Positions 32,892 through 45,454 of a DNA stretch of 64,000 nt are shown here, in pieces (within the stretch, counting starts at the first letter, position 1; every line of letters starts with the position of its first letter). This DNA is from Quillaja saponaria (lineage: Eukaryota; Streptophyta; Magnoliopsida; Fabales; Quillajaceae). The position numbers and the translations under genes are program-made. The notes below the pieces were generated by a model. It worked only from the letters and a program-made list of their open reading frames with translations. It had not been told where the DNA came from and searched no databases. Location of the stretch: the NCBI GenBank assembly GCA_029379385.1, contig CM055612.1:16120001-16184000 (forward strand). The letters are read 5' to 3'.

Positions 32892-35800
32892 TGTCATAAC
32901 TCTTACAACTCGATAACGTAAAGTCAAGCTTTAGACTAATGTGTAAATTCTAGTTATAAATAAACAAGGTAAATAAGAAACAGTGCAATTAAACAATTGT
33001 TCGAATGCAAGTATTTGAAATAAATAAATTATATAAGTGTGTATAGTTAAATTAAAACTTGAAATTTTGATTTCATCTCATGTAATTTTAGTGATAAAGG
33101 AAACAAATGGATAAACATCATAAAGTAGTATATATATCTATACAACCAAAAATAATTGTGGACCACACATTCATGAACTAGTATGAAAATATATGTGATA
33201 ATCCAGTATCGATGTGTACATTTAAAAATTTAGTATGTAATTTGAGATATAAATAATAAATAAATTGATGAATACTATAAATTATTGTAAATGAATAATT
33301 ATTATGCAACTATATATTTATATATATATATCTATATACACTTACCAAGAAGAGATGTCCACCACAACTTAAGGAATCATAATAATATATTTATATATAT
33401 ATTGACTTTGAATTTAATTTAAATTAATTTGCTTGGTTGTTATTTATTTTCTTCTTGCTTTGTCTCTTTATTTTGTTATTCTTCTCCATCTTCTTTTTGT
33501 TGCTAGCCGACTTACCTTGCCTGATCCTATGGCTCTACATTTGGGAGCTTAACTGTTGGCCAAGAATTCTTCAATCCTTTCTTTTGTTTTGGTTATTTTG
33601 GGCACTACGATCTATTGAGCCTTGAATTGTGAGTGTATGTGGAGTTGAAGGGGAGCCGTTTGCTTAAAGGATCAACAACTACCGTGGAAAGGGAGTTCTA
33701 TTTTGGGGGATGTTGACGGTGGCTCTCTCTTTTGTGGCGTGACCATGCTTGAGTTGAGTTTAGGAGCATGGGAGCAGCTGCCTTAGTGCAACACGTTGGC
33801 ATCTTTCCTTCCAATCTTTGATTTTAGCGGGTGGTAACTCCCAGCTCTTTTGTTTTAGTCTTCTTGGATTATGCTATATGCTTTCCCGTAGCAACCAACT
33901 TCATTATTTCCTTTGCCATAGACTTTATTTTCACAAAATTTATCAGTTCAGCCATGGTCCTGCTCTTGTAACTGAAAATTTTACTTGATCCCTTTTGGTC
34001 GTGCTCTATTGTTCTTTCCCTGTGTCATCAATTTGGCTAACAGCCAACACAACTTGCATGTCAGTCATAGGAAACTGCTTCTCCTTTCTTGATCGTAACC
34101 TCCATGTTGCTTTTAACTAATTCAACATCATTGTGAGATGATCTTGTTCTCTTGGTGTGAAGGTTTTTAGAGTGTGAGTGGGTGAAGTTTGGAGCTGTGT
34201 GTATGAAATAGGGTGTGTGAGTTATAAACCATACATACTAGCCGATTAGGTGGAGAATCTTCTTTGTCCGTGATTGATAAAGGTGTTATACTCGAAAGTA
34301 GTGAATTAATAGTAGGAAGCATGAAGCAAGGCAGCAAATGTGCTGCCAGGTTTATTAGGAAATTGAAGAAATTCAAATTACTCCTTAATCCAAATATTAG
34401 AAAAAAATAAATATATATATATATATCATCTTAAGAACTAAATTTTGATTTTAGGGTGTAATATAACAAAAAGGAATTAGTGCAAGAATTTTATTACTTT
34501 TGAACCATAGTTTAGGTAAGTTATATGTTAAACTAAGAATTTAATTTCTTAGTTAAGTGAATTGTTGGGAATTTCTTTTGATTTAATTAGGGAAGTTAGG
34601 AAAAAGTAATGGTAATGGATCAAAGATTATTAACAATAAATGTATATGGTAATTATAATTACTAGAATTGGGATTCTTAGATCTTTGTTATTAGAGATTA
34701 ATTGAATTTGAGTAAGAACTTTATGAACAATAATAAAGAATAGTTGGTTAAGTTGTGATTTAAAGATTTAATGAAATTGAGTAGTGAGTATGGGCATAAG
34801 ATGTTATTGGTGAGGTGACATGTTGAAAATGAGAGTTGAATAGTTTTTAAAAGGGATACAAGGTAGATTCGTGGGTGAAAGAAATTTAGTATTTTGAGTG
34901 TCTTTGAAGCTGAATTAAATTATGGGCTTAAAATAGAAAGTGTAGCTTACGATCTTGAAATACTATCTGCAAAATTTCGTAGCTTGGTTCTAAGTATGTT
35001 GTTAGTTAAAACTATTAGACTCCGGCTAGGTCATTCAGGATTTTTAGTGGCTTGTTTTTGGTTCAAGTAAGAAATTGAATGGGTTCAATACTGATTTTAG
35101 GAAAAGTTTCTAAATAATAAAGATATATATATACTTGTATACTAATAAATCCAACAAATGGAATTGGATTTCTCTTTTCCTAGAAAAATTTATGTTCAAT
35201 TAACTAAGGTAAGGTTAGAGTTGTCAAAATCCTGCATGTTATAGAATTTGATGCAACTTCAAACAATAAGCTGTATTGATATAAAAATCAAAAAATTATA
35301 AATGATATACCATTATAAAGTTACATGTGTCTAGTATTTTATAAATTTTATGAAACTAGATTCGAAGTTTCCTAGAGAAAGATATGATCGTTAAAGTGGA
35401 CAGTGGTCCAAATTCCAAGTTTGGATAGTCTCAACATCTCTAACTCACTAAGTGCTTTTTATCTTTTCTAATAGTTTCTTCTACCCTATGCATTATTTGG
35501 AATTATGAATTTCAATTCCGGATTCTAATGTGGACCTGATGAGACGCGTGGACTCAAATGTGAGGGACGAGTGAAATCGGTTACGGGGTGAGTAGTTAAT
35601 TGCTGCCTTTAGGGGCTAGATTAGTATGTGTAATTATATGTTTAGTTGAATATACGTGATATATGGAAAGTAAGCAAGTAGAGTATTTCAGTAATTTATT
35701 TGAATTATGTTTGTTTGATATTGGTTGCTTTGTTTGACATTGGTTGTGGTTGATAAGGGCCAACAAAGTGAGGTTTTTATGAAAAATGATTTTTATCTCT

Positions 35801-36612
35801 GAAATTAAAAATCCAAGTGCACCTAGGATGTTCTAATTTAAAATCATAAGAAAATTTTGATTCTGATAAATATTTTTTTTTAATTGAGTTCTTAGCCCCG
35901 GTGGGATGGATTATGTAAGGAGATCAATTTATTGTGCAGGCTCGTAAATACTCAGTAGGGGGTGATAATGTTGTGCGAGGCTAGGTCACTCGTTGGCCCT
36001 TTAGTTCCTTTGCTTGATATTATATCTCTGATTAATTTATGATATTATGTATCACGTAAATTGTGACTTTATGATGATTACAATGTATACATATAACGTG
36101 AGTTACAATACAAACAATGTTACTATATATGTTATACATTTGTGTGGTGTGATGCTAGTACCCTTTTGGTACAGTTTTCCAATCACGGAGTCCATAGGAC
36201 TCACCCCTCTCTTGTGAAATTGTTTTAGCAACAGAAGTTCAGTACATGGCGTCATCGAGTTGGTGACTTGACAATTGAGTATAGTAAGGTATTTACAGGA
36301 TCTCAGACTTGCAGTCAAGGATGAAAGTTTGCAGTCACACTAGAATGGTGGAATGTTTAATTTTGTATGATGTAATAGTCAAGATATTGGTTCTCGTGTC
36401 ATTGCATGGAATTAGGAACACATATGTTGTATTTTGAGGCATGTTATATAAATTTTCAGTAAGTTGCTATTTGTTTTAGAAAAACAAACTTTTACAGTGC
36501 ACTTTTATTCTTTAGTTAGGTCAAGAGTCATGGTTGTCACTTTGTTTTGAATTCAAGGTTAAGGAGGTTTGGTTATCCAACCCTCTGGCCAGTCATGCCT
36601 CCGTGATGGGTT
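32892..36612 (+). repeat. Long LTR copy F, plus strand, inserted in copy E
   Basis: It starts TGTCATAACTCTTACAACTC, like the start of LTR B. A (TA)n region at 33,310-33,340, a pyrimidine-rich leader from 33,420, and the hairpins GTACCCTTTTGGTAC (36,158-36,172) and GAGTCCATAGGACTC (36,188-36,202) follow. It ends near GTCATGCCTCCGTGATGGG, lacking the usual final GTGTGACA. No polypurine tract or primer site adjoins it, so it is a solo LTR. About 20 bp of copy E is also missing at the right junction. Confidence 0.75.
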
Positions 36613-36891
36613 TTTCCATACATAAATTCATCCCACCAGGGCTGAGCACTCCATTTATTTATATAAAAAAATAATTGTCCACATTAGAATAATTAATATC
36701 AAATCCAAATATCCTAGGTGCACCTGGATTTTTAATTTCAAAAATTGAAACCATTTTTCAAAAAAATTCACTTTATTGGCCTTTATCAACCACACTCAAT
36801 CTCAAACACATATAATTCAATTAAATAGCTGAAACAACTTATTTGTTTATTCCTCATTATCACGCATCACTTCCAATGCACATATAATTGA
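36613..36891 (-). repeat. Long LTR copy E, right part, minus strand
   Basis: The phrases ATCCCACCAGGGCTGAGCAC and CTAGGTGCACCTGG are the reverse complement of the core that other copies have next to the ACGCGCC word. This places the fragment as the continuation of copy E beyond inserted copy F. It is cut off at 36,892 by the 5' LTR of element G. Confidence 0.7.
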
Positions 36892-39800
36892 TGTTATAAC
36901 TCTGTATTGTGACATTAGGGAAATTTGAGGTAATAACATCAAGATCTAGGTAACGTAGAATTCTTAATTATAAAATTTATAAGTATCAACGTGTATGTGA
37001 GAGATAGTGGTAAATAATATGTGTATAGAAGGGAGTAAATTAATAAATATTGTGAATTTGAGTAAATAAAAACATATAAATAAATAAATTATATACACAA
37101 TTAGGAAAAAAAAACACTTAATTGATTTTAAGCTTGATCTTATAGTGTGAAATTTTTTTAAAAGGGTAAAGCACATGTAGGAATAAAATAAATATTTATA
37201 TATATATATATATAAACAAATCAAAAATAACTATACACCATCCATTTCTATGGAGAGTTGGACCTTGTTTCTTTTATTATTTATTTTCTCCTTTTCCTTC
37301 TATGTTGACCGACCCATTTGCTTTCCTCCTTGTATTCTAGAAATTTCTACATCTTTCTTGATGGACTGAGACTGCTACTCTCCTTCCTTTTCTTTGTTTT
37401 GCTTGTCATAGTTAGTCTAGAATTGCTTGAACTGTATGGGTCCAGCTGCTACCATGAACTGCCTTGCTTGGTGTTCATTCCCTTGTCTTTGTTGTGAATA
37501 AACCTTCCCTGTAGTCGTGCCCTGCTCCTACTTCTTTTCAGTTGTTCCTTTTAGTCGGCCGTGAAGTCCTGTAATTAGAGCAGCAAATTCTAACTCCTAG
37601 CTCTAAGAAGTGAGACAACAGCTCTGGATTAAGATTGAAGTAGCAGACCGGTGAGCTTTGAAACTTGCAGTGACCTTGGAGTTTTGGTGGGAGGCTGTAG
37701 GTGTTTGCTGCAATAAGCGATAGGTAAAAGGAAAACCATACTCTGTTTTTCCAACTTCTTGTAGTGAATTAAGAAGGCCAATAGTAGCTTCGACGTTTTT
37801 CTTCTCTTATGGCCGACTAGCAAAAATCATTAGGAGGAAGGGATGTTGGCATTTAAGTGTATTGGCATCAAGATTAGAAGTGCAGGAATTTTATTGCTAT
37901 AAAATTATAGTTTAGCTAAGTTAGTCTTGCTAGTTTAAAATATGGTAATCTCTTAATTTAGGTAAATAGTATGGAGTTCTTTTAAGTGTAGTTAAGGATG
38001 TGAAATTAGTGATTATATATTGGAACTTAAAGTTTGAAGATGAAATAGCTCATGAATTAGAGGAAGTGTTAGAAGTGGAATATGAATAAGATGTAATTTG
38101 ATGGACTTATGTAAGTCTCATGGTGAGTATATTTATAGATACTTGCTCATAAGCTAGAATAAAAATATGCATATAAGGTAGTTGATAAAATGTCTACAAG
38201 AAAATAATTGTATCTTAATGAATAAGAATTGGTTGAATTGATATTGGAAAGTGAAATATAAGTTCTTGATTGATTCTAAATCACTAATACAATCTTGAAT
38301 TTAATTGGATTAGGAGTAATGTTAGTGAATTAGTCTTGAAGAGAGGAGTATGAATTGGAGCTTGAAAGTGGTGGAAAATGGGAGTTAAGTGGTTTTGAAG
38401 GGAGTGGAGGGGACAGATTTCGTGGGTAACATAAATTTGGTATTTCGATTATCTTTAGGAATGAATTAAATTAATAGTTAAAAATGTGAAATGTAGCTTA
38501 TATTATTGACATGTTGTCGACAAAATTTCGTAGCTTGGTTCCAAATATATTGTAAGTTATAGATATTATACTCTGGCTAGGTCAAACAGGATTCGTAGTG
38601 CCCTGTTTTTGGTTCATGTAAGGAATTGAGTGGGTTAAAGACTAATTTTAGGAAAAGTTTACAAATAAAAAATATATATATACTTTTCTATTAATATACC
38701 CAACAAACAGTATCGGATTTCGTTTTTTCTAGGGAAAGTTATGTTCAATTAACTAAGGTAAGGTCAAAGTTGTCAAAAATCCTGCTTGTTGCAAAATTTG
38801 ATGCAACTTCAAACAATAAACTGTATTGATATACATATCTAAAAATTACAAATTATATACTATTATAAAGCTACATGTGTCTAGTATTTTATAAATTTTC
38901 TGAAACTAGATTCATATTTTTCTAGAGAAAGATATGATCGTTAAAGTGGACACTGGTCCAAACCCTAAGTTTGGGCAATTTCAATATTTCTAACTCACTA
39001 AATGCTTTCCATCTTTTCTAATGGTTCTTCCTACCCTATGCTTTGTCAAGACACTTAAAATGCTTCTTCATTATTAAACTTATTACTTAAAGTCCAATTC
39101 GTATTAATTGACATGTAATAGCTTAAAGGAAAATTTACATAAAGAAACCTATATAAGTTGAGATATAAGTTTAGTAATTAAAAGAGTATAACAACAATGT
39201 TTATAAACCAAGTATTATCTGGGATTATGAATTTCAGTTCCAGATTCTAATGTGGACCTAATGAGACGCGGGGACGCAAGTGTGGATGACCAATGGAATC
39301 GGTTATGGGTGAGTGGTTAATTGCTGCCTTTAGGGGCTAGATTAATATGTGTAATTATATGTTTATTTAAATATACGTGATATAGGAAAAATAAGTATGT
39401 AGAGTATTTCAGTAATTTATTTAAATTATGCTTGTTTGATATTGATTGCTATGTTTGACATTGGTTGTGGTTGATAAGGGCCAACAAAGTGAGATTTTTA
39501 TGAAAAGTGATTTTTATCTCTAGAATTGAAAATCCAGGTGCACCTAGGATGTTCCGATTTAAAATCATAAGAAAATTCTGATTTTGATAGATGTTTGTTT
39601 TAAATTGAGTGCCCAGCCCCGATGGGATGGATTGTTTATGAAGATCAATTCTTTGTGCGAGCGCATAAATGCCTGGTAAATGGTGATAATATTGTGCGGG
39701 GCTGGGCCACTCAATGGTTTTTTGATTGCTTTGCATGATATTGTTGCACTGACTTAAATTGTGATCCTCTATGTCATATGAATTGTGAATTTGTGAAACT

Positions 39801-40349
39801 TACAATAAGTACGTGTAATGTGAAAGGTTATATGAATCATGTTAATATGTATATTATACGTTTGTACAGAGTGATGCTAGTACTCTTTGGGTACGATTTT
39901 TCACTCACGGAGTCCATAGGACTCACCCTTCTTCTTTGGTAAATTTTTTTAGTAACAGGAATTCGTTACATGGTGTCGCCAAGTTTGTGACTTGCTGATT
40001 GAGTACAACAAGGTAATATAAGGATCTCAGACTCGAAGTTAAAGGATGAAAATTTGCAGTCACACTAGAACTGTGGGGGTGTCTAATTTTGAAGGATGTA
40101 AGTGTCTAGTTATTTGTCTTGGTTATGATGTTGTTGGAGCGAAGCTCTATGTTATTTTTATGTTATTGTTGTGTAAAATCATGAGACTATGTATTTGTAT
40201 TTTTAGGTACATTTCGTATTGCAGGAAACCCCTACCAAATTTTTTAGTTGGGTCATGAGTCAGGTTTGTTATTTTGTTTCAAAGTCAGGGTTACAGTGGA
40301 TTGGTTACCTAATCATCTAGCTAGTCATGCCTTAATGAGGGGTTTGATA
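36892..40349 (+). repeat. 5' LTR of element G (3,458 bp)
   Basis: It starts TGTTATAACTCTGTATTGTG and ends TTAATGAGGGGTTTGATA, three bases before the primer site. A (TA)n tract lies at about 37,198-37,215, and the pyrimidine-rich leader at about 37,265-37,400. CAGGTGCACCTAGGAT is at 39,535. The hairpin words GTACTCTTTGGGTAC and GAGTCCATAGGACTC are at 39,880-39,894 and 39,910-39,924. Its first 1.29 kb closely matches the 3' LTR at 43,592. Confidence 0.85.
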
Positions 40350-40352
40350 AGT

Positions 40353-40364
40353 TGGTATCAGAGC
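40353..40364 (+). other. Primer-binding site of element G (initiator tRNA-Met)
   Basis: TGGTATCAGAGC exactly matches the complement of the initiator tRNA-Met 3' end, and a thirteenth base also matches. It lies three bases after the LTR end, the canonical position for priming minus-strand synthesis. It is the only well-preserved primer site of this family in the window. Confidence 0.9.
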
Positions 40365-43300
40365 CTGGGTTTAGAGGTTCGTGACTGCAAATGTGGGACG
40401 TTGTTGCTTTGTTTGCGTACATTACCTGGGGCATATGTAGGCTTCGTGATATGTTCTAATTCATCCTGAAGCTTCAAGTTGTGATCCTCTAACGTATCAT
40501 TCTTGACCTTATATAATAGGTATGCCTTAAATTCATTTGTGTTTCCTTAGACATGATAACGTGAGGTTGTCGTGTTATGAGTTATATGTGATAATGAAAT
40601 ATCGGCTTTGATCAGGAATTAACTAGTCCTTAGGTCTCTTTGATACAAAATTTAGATTGTAAAAGAATACGAGTGACTTAGTTGAAATCTTAGTTTAGTA
40701 ACAGTAGCCTTCGCAAGAGGCAAACCCTCTAGCTTAGTTCAACAAACTGACCAGCCATTTGTGAGATTAATATACTAAGACTTTTTTTTTATAGCAATAG
40801 AGAGCAAAGGAGATAAGAGACCTATTTGACATAAACTATACGAATTTTCGAAGAACCCACCTTAAATCTATGTTTTAATGTAGAGAAACGAATCGTGGAA
40901 ATACACATACAAGTGTAGTCCATTCACTTCCTTCTAAGAGATATAAAATATTCTTTCCAACAGATATAAAAAGTTTCCTTTTTCCAACATTAAGTTTGCA
41001 AGCTAATCTTAATACTGAATATCGCGGCCTAGAGTTAACACACTCATTGACTAAAATAATAAAGTCTTAATTATCTTAAGTCTGTGTGCAATAACTCTCA
41101 ACCACAATTTATATGTACTCCTTACTAAATTGATAAGGTGAAGCACTTGAATAATTGACATTATGTGGTTTCAGAGAAATGTAACCGCCTCATTTCTCGA
41201 ATACAAACCTTACCTAACATTCATTTTTTCTTAAGGAAGTTAATTAGTTGTGTGGGACTCTTGGGCTTAATTTTGTTAGGACAAAGGATTTAGTTAGTTG
41301 TTAGATACATAATGTGGTGGATGAGTGGAAGTAGGTGTTGGGTAGCGGCAGATTGAGTTAGATTACCTGTTTATTTCATTATGAAATAGATCATGGAAAT
41401 ATATATATATAAATATGTCTAGCCCATCTATTTTCTCTCAAGTCCTTGTTTTAAAAAGCATGGAAAGTTTTTTTTTTATGTCACGCATGCAAACTAATTT
41501 TAACATTAAATATCAAATTTTGGAAATAATACACTTTTAAGTTAAAATGAAAGAAATCTAGATTACCTTAATTTTGTATGTGCTACAACCCAAATCTACA
41601 AATCTTTATGTGCGCTTTATGGAATTGAGAGGATAAGACACTTTGATACTCGTTATTGTATGCTTTCAGGAAAATACAAGTGTTTAGGTTTTCGAGCATA
41701 GATTTTATTTAAGATCCATATACTTTTGTAAATGAGTTGGATTAGTTGTGTGTGGTTTCAAGATGTGACCCTTTGCGGATAGGGGAGTTAGTTAATTATT
41801 AATTATATAATATGGCATAGGAATAGTATAAAGTATAGTTCAGTGGTGGGTTAAACTGAATCCGCTCGTGGGTCAGAAGTAAACAAAGTCTTTACTAAAC
41901 ATCTTGATTTGTTCTGGTTGTGTAAGGATTAACAACAGATGAATTTTTTTTCCTGTCCCTAATAGTACTAATTTATTGATCAATTATAAAGACTCAAACT
42001 CTTTCTTTTACACTTGAAATACCATTAAGGAAGACATAACGTCTCGAAAACTATTTATGTAACCAATGAAGTATAACGAGATTTTAGTCATGTCTTTTAA
42101 ATTTATTAAGGTTTCATTAACTTTCATAAATCGTGAGAATAAGGAGTAAGAGTAAAATATGAAAAATTTATATGGTGTTGCAAACAGTTGAAGGAAAAAC
42201 AAGTTTTATACTAAAAAAATTTTAGTATGAATTGTGATCAAATGAGTTTAAAGTTTGGAATTTACTTAGTCGAATAGGTATATTTTATACTTAATACAAA
42301 ACTAAATCTAAGAGGGATAGAATGTGTACAGAGATTTAGGGCTTTTTGTTAAGTTCAAGTATCAGTTATTTATTAGCAGAGTGTTATGAATTGGTGTGAC
42401 AATGAAAATTTTTACTAATAAAACTAATGAGTAATAATATGTATGTTGATAAGTAGTAATAAATAACATGAGTATAAAAATAAAAAAAATAAAAAAATAA
42501 TTATTGGATTAATGAATATTGTGAATGAAGAGTAAATAAGATTCAATATAGGTATACATATGATTCTATATATACAATCAAAACATAAATAGATCGCAAC
42601 TTAACTAGTTATTAGAATTGGATATCAAATTATGAAATTAGAATAATACAATTTAAGTCTCGATTAAGGATAAGGATAGATAAAATAAATTAACATTACA
42701 CCCAGTTGGATATAGAATGTGTACATACAAGAAATTTAAAGTTGACTTGGATTTTGATATTTGTTTTAAATAATTTTAGTGATAAAGGAAGCGATGTCCT
42801 TCCTAATGGAATAACAAAATCTTGATGATATAGATGGTATTCTCTTTTATTTTCTTAATTAAAAGGATAATTAGAAAATAAAGCAGTAAATGATAAGCCC
42901 GGTAAAGATAGGTACCACGTAATTCAATTTTCCTCTAAATGTATCGTTGAGTAAACAGTAGTATTAATATCAATTTAAATCAATAGGATCAATTAAAAAG
43001 ATTTATCAGATTCGTTGATGACTCCATTGTAATATGTATATATCCTTTAGAGAAAATATCAAAAACTAAGAAATCCGTAGATGTTGGTTTGTCAACTAAA
43101 GAAAATAGTTTAAAGACTGTAAGGAACTAAGTTAATTATTCGAATTAGTTGGATTTTAAATGAGAAACATGATATGATCCTGAACATTGACATAATAATA
43201 AAATATTAAGTTTAGTGTTTTACAAGAAGCAGATTAACACTTCTTGAAATTTAATTTCAAATATCTAATTTCGACAGTCAATTTAATCAGGTTTATTGAA

Positions 43301-43578
43301 TTTATGTTAGCGTATAATTGTATGAGCAAAGTTTCATGTATTATGAGTCAATGAAGAAAAATTGGATAAGAAATCTAATGTCTGAGAAACAATTAGTGAC
43401 AGGTATAAATAAACAAATCTGTAAATCATTTAGTGAGAATTTTTAAGTAATACTATAAGAAACAAGAAACCAAGTGGGGAAAAACCAGAATTATATTGAA
43501 ACAACAATCCCTACATCCGACTTAGGTAAACAATTCATCCGTATCCTTTGTCATTGAAATTCAGAACGAATTTCTTTT
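40365..43578 (+). other. Non-coding internal region of element G
   Basis: About 3.2 kb with no coding motif in any frame. It holds a diverged direct repeat of about 500 bp (about 40,870-41,345 and 41,385-41,880), shown by shared phrases such as TCATGGAAATA/TCGTGGAAATA and GGATTAGTTGTGTG/AGTTAATTAGTTGTGTG. Its 3' third matches the internal parts of elements B and C: the GGAAGCGATGTCCTTCCTAA region (42,788) and the TCATTGAAATTCAGAACGAA stretch before the polypurine tract. The tRNA-like segment of elements B and C is missing here, between GAACATTGA and AATAATAAAATATT (about 43,185-43,200). Confidence 0.75.
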
Positions 43579-43591
43579 AAGGGGGAAAGAT
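43579..43591 (+). other. Polypurine tract of element G
   Basis: AAGGGGGAAAGAT directly precedes the 3' LTR start TGTTATAACCCGGTATTGCG, as required for plus-strand priming. Confidence 0.85.
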
Positions 43592-44877
43592 TGTTATAAC
43601 CCGGTATTGCGACATTAGGGATATTTGAGGTAATAACATCAAGATCTAGGTAACGTAGAATTCTTAATTATAAAATTTATAAGTATCAGAGTACATGTGA
43701 GAGATAGTGGTAAATAATATGAGTATAAAAGGGAGTAAATTAATAAATAATGTGAATTTGAGTAAATAAAAACATATAAATAAATAAATTATATACACAA
43801 TTAGGAAAAAAAACACTTAATTGATTTTAAGCTTGATCTTATAGTGTGAAATTTTTTTAAAAGGGTAAAACACATGTAGGAATAAAATAAATATTTATAC
43901 ATATATATATATATATATATAAAAATCAAAAATAAACATACACCATCCATTTTTATGGAGACTTGGACCTTGTTTCTTCTATCATTTATTTTCTCCTTTT
44001 CCTTCTATGTTGACCGACCCATTTGCTTTCCTCCTTGTATTCCAGAAATTTCTGCATCTTTCTTGATGGACTGAGACTGCTACTCTCCTTCCTTTTCTTT
44101 GTTTTGCTTGTTGTAGTTAGTCTAGAATTGCTTGAATTGTATGGGTCCAGCTGCTGCCATGAATTGCCTTGCTTAGTGTTCATTCCCCTGTCTTTGTTAT
44201 GAGGAAACCTTCCCTGTATCCATGCCCTGCTCTTACTTCTTTTCAGTTGTTCCTTTTAGTTGGCCGTGAAGTCCGGTAATTGGAGCAGCAAATTCTAACT
44301 CCTTGCTCTAAGAAGTGAGACAACAGCTTTGGACTAAGATTGAAGCAGTAGACCGGTGAGCATTGAAAACTGTCGTGACCTTGGAGTTTTGGTGGGAGGC
44401 TGTAGGTGTTTGCAGCAGCAAGTGATAGGTAAAAGGTATACCATACTCTGGTTTTCCAACTTTTTGTATTGAATTAAGAAAGCCACCAGTAGCTTGGATG
44501 TTTTCTTCTCTTATGGCCGACTAGCAAAAATCATTAGGAGGAAGGGATGTTGGTGTTTAAGTGTCTTGGCATCAAGATTAGAAGTGCAGGAATTTTAGTG
44601 CTATAAAATTATAGTTTAGCTAAGTTAGTCTTGCTAGTTTAAAATATGGTAATCTCTTAATTTAGGTGAATAGTTTGGAGTTCTTTTAAGTGTAGTTAAG
44701 GATGTGAAATTAGTGATTATATATTGGAAATTATAATTTGAAGATGAAATAGCTTATGAATTAGGGGAAGTGTTAGAAGTGGAATATCAATAAGATGTAA
44801 TTTGGTGGACTTATGTAAGTCTCATGGTGAGTATATTTATAGATACTTGCTCATAAGCTAGAATAAAAACATGCATG
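43592..44877 (+). repeat. 3' LTR of element G, truncated
   Basis: It closely matches 36,892-38,175 over about 1.29 kb, including the (TA)n tract (43,905-43,920) and the TGTTGACCGACCCATTTGCT leader. Homology stops at AAAACATGCATG near 44,877, where unrelated AT-rich DNA begins. The 3' two thirds of the LTR are gone. Confidence 0.85.
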
Positions 44878-45422
44878 ACAGTATGAGATTGGAGAAATAT
44901 TCAATTCCATTTAAAATTAATGGTTGAATGGCTTTGTGAAAGTGTTAAAAAAAAAAAAAAAAATCAAATAAGATATCTATTGCTAACCTTTTGTAAATCA
45001 GTGATATAATCACTTAGAATCATCAACATCTCTAATCCATAATCATCATCATCTTCTTCTTCTTCTTTACTTGCGGTATTCTTAAATATATTGATAGAAT
45101 ATTTCAATAACAAATCATTGTATGGAAGTTCCGTCATGTTTTTTCATTTATATAGATAAGAGAGTAATTTAAAAATTGAGAGAAATTGTGATCTTGCTGG
45201 TTGATCTGTGGGCTGCAGTGGTTTGAATTTGGTAAGAAAAATAAACTGGTTTGACGTTGGTTGGAAAAAATTGGTTTTCGGTTGGCGTAATTTTATTTTT
45301 TCTTTCCTTTGTTTTATGAAGTATTAAAAAAAAATAAAAAATAAAAAAGAAAAGGGTTCCTCCATTGAAATTGTTTGCCTCCAATCCAGATGTTGCGATC
45401 TTTTTTTTTTTCTTTTCATCTT

Positions 45423-45454
<32 letters not shown>

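Larger units (their letters stand above)
36892..44877 (+). mobile_element. LARD-like element G: large non-coding LTR retrotransposon
   Basis: The best preserved member of the dominant family: 5' LTR 36,892-40,349, initiator-Met primer site 40,353-40,364, internal region to 43,578, polypurine tract 43,579-43,591, and 3' LTR 43,592 to about 44,877 (first ~1.29 kb only). With a complete 3' LTR it would be about 10 kb. The internal region has many stops in all frames and none of the motifs of gag, protease, integrase or reverse transcriptase. Long LTRs around a ~3-kb non-coding interior match the LARD class of plant non-autonomous LTR retrotransposons. It depends on an unidentified autonomous partner. 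Confidence 0.8.
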
